From Oribacterium parvum (GTDB lineage Bacteria; Bacillota; Clostridia; Lachnospirales; Lachnospiraceae), in contig CALIEL010000005.1 in assembly GCA_938022235.1 (NCBI GenBank), positions 1 through 5,030 on the forward strand: DNA of 5,030 nt, in the 5' to 3' direction. The notes under the pieces were generated by a model. The model ran no database searches, had not been told where the DNA came from, and saw only the letters and a program-made list of their open reading frames with translations. Positions 3,686 through 5,030 of this stretch are shown in pieces (position 1 is the first letter of the stretch; the number at the start of each line of letters is the position of its first letter). Position numbers and translations under genes: made by a program.

Positions 3686-5030
3686 TTAGCCTGTTACGTC
3701 AAAGAATAATTTCTCCGGTTCTTTTTCATAGAGACTTACCGTATAGAAGTACTTCAGTTTAGACTGTACTTTGTCGTTCTTCTCCGGCATGAATACCAGC
3801 TTTTCTTCGTTACTGCCGCTCAGCTTTTTCACCGGATAACGCTTCATTGCCTGTAAGTTATCATCCGGCTCGGTAAGATATAATGCGGTTAATTCTCCGT
3901 AGATATCCCACTCTGCACCGTAAACTACGGCAATCTGATTTCCGCTTGTATTAAAGCCGCTATGCTCCAGTAGCAGAACCTCTCCCTTTTGTAAATATTC
4001 CAAAACCGTCTCGGAAAAGTCGGAAGGATTGACTTTCTTCTCATTAAAGAGAGCTTCATATTTTAAGTTCTGGGGAAGGGTACTGTTCTGTGCTTCCTCT
4101 CTTCCCAAGTTGGAAGCGGAAGCTGTTGCCTCTGAACGAGAAAGGGTGGACGCGCTGGCTCTTTGGCTTTGACCGGCTTCCTGTGTCTTTGGATACAGGG
4201 CATAAGCGCTGGACCTTGTAGGAGTAACGGCCTCGGTATAAAGCTCATCCAGACTATGGAGTTTTCCAAAGATTTTTGCCTTAAAACTTCCGCTTTGAGG
4301 GCTTGTTCCCCGGAGATTCACCACGTCACTACTTCTTTGTAAAAGGGCATGCCGTAAAGCATCTCGCTCTGCCGCATAGTAGCTTAATCTGGAAATGTAG
4401 TTCTCTTCTCCTGCACCGTATACTCTTTCCGCTACATTCGCCGTGTCATAAAAGCCGGAAGAAGCGGTTTGGGGAATGATTTCAAAAGCGTAGGTATTCT
4501 TTGCAATAACCAGATTCTCATCTTTTCTGAAGCTTCCTGCATTTAAATCGACACCCTTGGCAAATAAAGCAAATCTACTTTCTCCCTTCTTATCAATCAC
4601 TTGAAGGCGATCAGGCTCTGCTAAACCGTCTTTAAACTTCTCCTTTGTCTCGCGGAAAGTCGCCTCTCTCTCAGCCTGCTGCTGTCTTAAAAGCTCAGCA
4701 TTTTCCTTGTCTCTCCGCTCTTTTTCTTCTCTTGCCTTTCTGGCAGCCTCTTTTTGTTCCTCTCTCTGCCGTGCCAGGCGTTCCTGTTCCTGCTTAGCAC
4801 GTTCCCTAGAGCGTTCCTCAATTCCTTGTTTTCTAGCTAGTTCATTTTGTAAATGGAAGCTATACAGCTCTTCATTTGTTGCAAAGGGATTCTTAGTTGA
4901 TGGGTTATAGCCGGTCTGCCAAGCACTGCTGCTTGAACCGGAGGAACTTCCGCCTCCGGAAGAACTTCCCCCTCCGCCGGAACCGCCACCGGAAAAGCTT
5001 CCGCCACCGCCACCGGAGCTGGAACCGCCG
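3686..5030 (-). CDS. Coiled-coil protein with C-terminal IdeS/Mac-like (C66) pseudoprotease domain, C-terminal part
   Basis: The minus-strand frame is open from the right edge to TAA 3688-3686, so 447 C-terminal residues are visible and the true start lies outside (GTG 4600-4598 is an internal Val). Residues 1-35 are almost pure Gly/Ser; about 50-135 are Glu/Arg/Lys/Gln/Ala-rich and should form a long coiled coil. From about 180 to the end lies a domain I align by eye, from memory, with streptococcal IgG protease IdeS. Residues 346-371 (LQKGEVLLLEH onward) match the IdeS text before and across the catalytic His262. GAEWDIYGELTALYLTEPDD (371-390) matches the IdeS WGAD...AIYVTDSD block, then MKRYPV and FYTVSL match near the C-terminus. 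GFYD (192-195) resembles the GWYD before the IdeS catalytic Cys. Yet the 447 residues contain no Cys, and His262 is replaced by Gln365; the Asp pair becomes Glu387 and Asp389. A Ser/Ala/Gln-rich insertion occupies about 288-320. Predicted non-catalytic; extracellular location is family-based inference, as no signal peptide is visible. Unrelated to its purine-gene neighbours. Confidence 0.7.
   Translation of the reverse strand, partial: GGSSSGGGGGSFSGGGSGGGGSSSGGGSSSGSSSSAWQTGYNPSTKNPFATNEELYSFHLQNELARKQGIEERSRERAKQEQERLARQREEQKEAARKAREEKERRDKENAELLRQQQAEREATFRETKEKFKDGLAEPDRLQVIDKKGESRFALFAKGVDLNAGSFRKDENLVIAKNTYAFEIIPQTASSGFYDTANVAERVYGAGEENYISRLSYYAAERDALRHALLQRSSDVVNLRGTSPQSGSFKAKIFGKLHSLDELYTEAVTPTRSSAYALYPKTQEAGQSQRASASTLSRSEATASASNLGREEAQNSTLPQNLKYEALFNEKKVNPSDFSETVLEYLQKGEVLLLEHSGFNTSGNQIAVVYGAEWDIYGELTALYLTEPDDNLQAMKRYPVKKLSGSNEEKLVFMPEKNDKVQSKLKYFYTVSLYEKEPEKLFFDVTG
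4937..5030 (-). repeat. Gly/Ser-codon low-complexity repeat
   Basis: Simple-sequence DNA encodes runs of Gly and Ser (GGGSSS-type units). An 18-bp unit beginning GAACTTCC recurs at 4944 and 4962, and CCACCG/CCGCCA units fill 4985-5029. Such DNA is prone to replication slippage, and its length may vary between strains. The array continues off the right edge. Confidence 0.75.

Noticed and set aside
3469..3700. TAGCCTGTAAC (3472-3482) and TAGCCTGTTAC (3687-3697) as a functional direct repeat
   Set aside because: The second copy falls on the stop codon and last codons of the IdeS-like gene and the match is short and imperfect; likely coincidence.
3686..4600. Treating GTG 4600-4598 as the start of a 304-aa protein
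   Set aside because: The same frame continues without a stop to the right edge through a sensible coiled coil and Gly/Ser linker, and there is no Shine-Dalgarno before the GTG, so it is an internal Val codon.
4707..4910. Plus-strand Ser/Leu/Cys-rich 67-codon frame
   Set aside because: It is the complement of the Glu/Lys/Arg coiled-coil coding region, which produces such frames by base composition.

Overview
The window (about 5 kb, moderate GC with very AT-rich intergenic DNA and strong AGGAGG-type ribosome binding sites) looks like a chromosomal segment from a Gram-positive Bacillota anaerobe. A Lachnospiraceae-like host is my best guess from gene content and style, but nothing here proves the genus.

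Layout: (1) Positions 1-1435, minus strand: the N-terminal 478 codons of a molybdenum-hydroxylase large subunit, closely resembling E. coli XdhA (xanthine dehydrogenase, Mo-binding subunit); its C-terminus lies off the left edge. (2) Positions 1436-2060: a 625-bp divergent intergenic region with a candidate promoter for each flanking gene. The two share a TAGAC-type -35, and there are several inverted repeats. The plus-strand leader is long (about 230 nt) and potentially structured. (3) Positions 2061-3422, plus strand: a complete 453-aa NCS2-family (NAT) purine permease, probably for xanthine and/or uric acid. (4) Positions 3423-3685: a convergent intergenic region almost filled by a 209-bp nested inverted repeat with 19-bp perfect ends, either a bidirectional terminator or a MITE/REP-like element. 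(5) Positions 3686-5030, minus strand: the C-terminal 447 codons of a large protein. In order it has a Gly/Ser-rich linker, a long charged coiled coil, and a C-terminal domain that aligns well by eye with the IdeS/Mac IgG-degrading cysteine protease family (MEROPS C66). It contains no cysteine and has Gln where the catalytic His should be, so it looks like a pseudoprotease.

The first two genes make a coherent purine-catabolism unit: the permease imports oxidised purines and the molybdoenzyme interconverts hypoxanthine, xanthine and urate. They are divergently transcribed from a shared control region. The third gene is functionally unrelated and separated by the palindrome. It is the least expected feature of the window, together with the nested palindrome and the uncharacterised permease leader.
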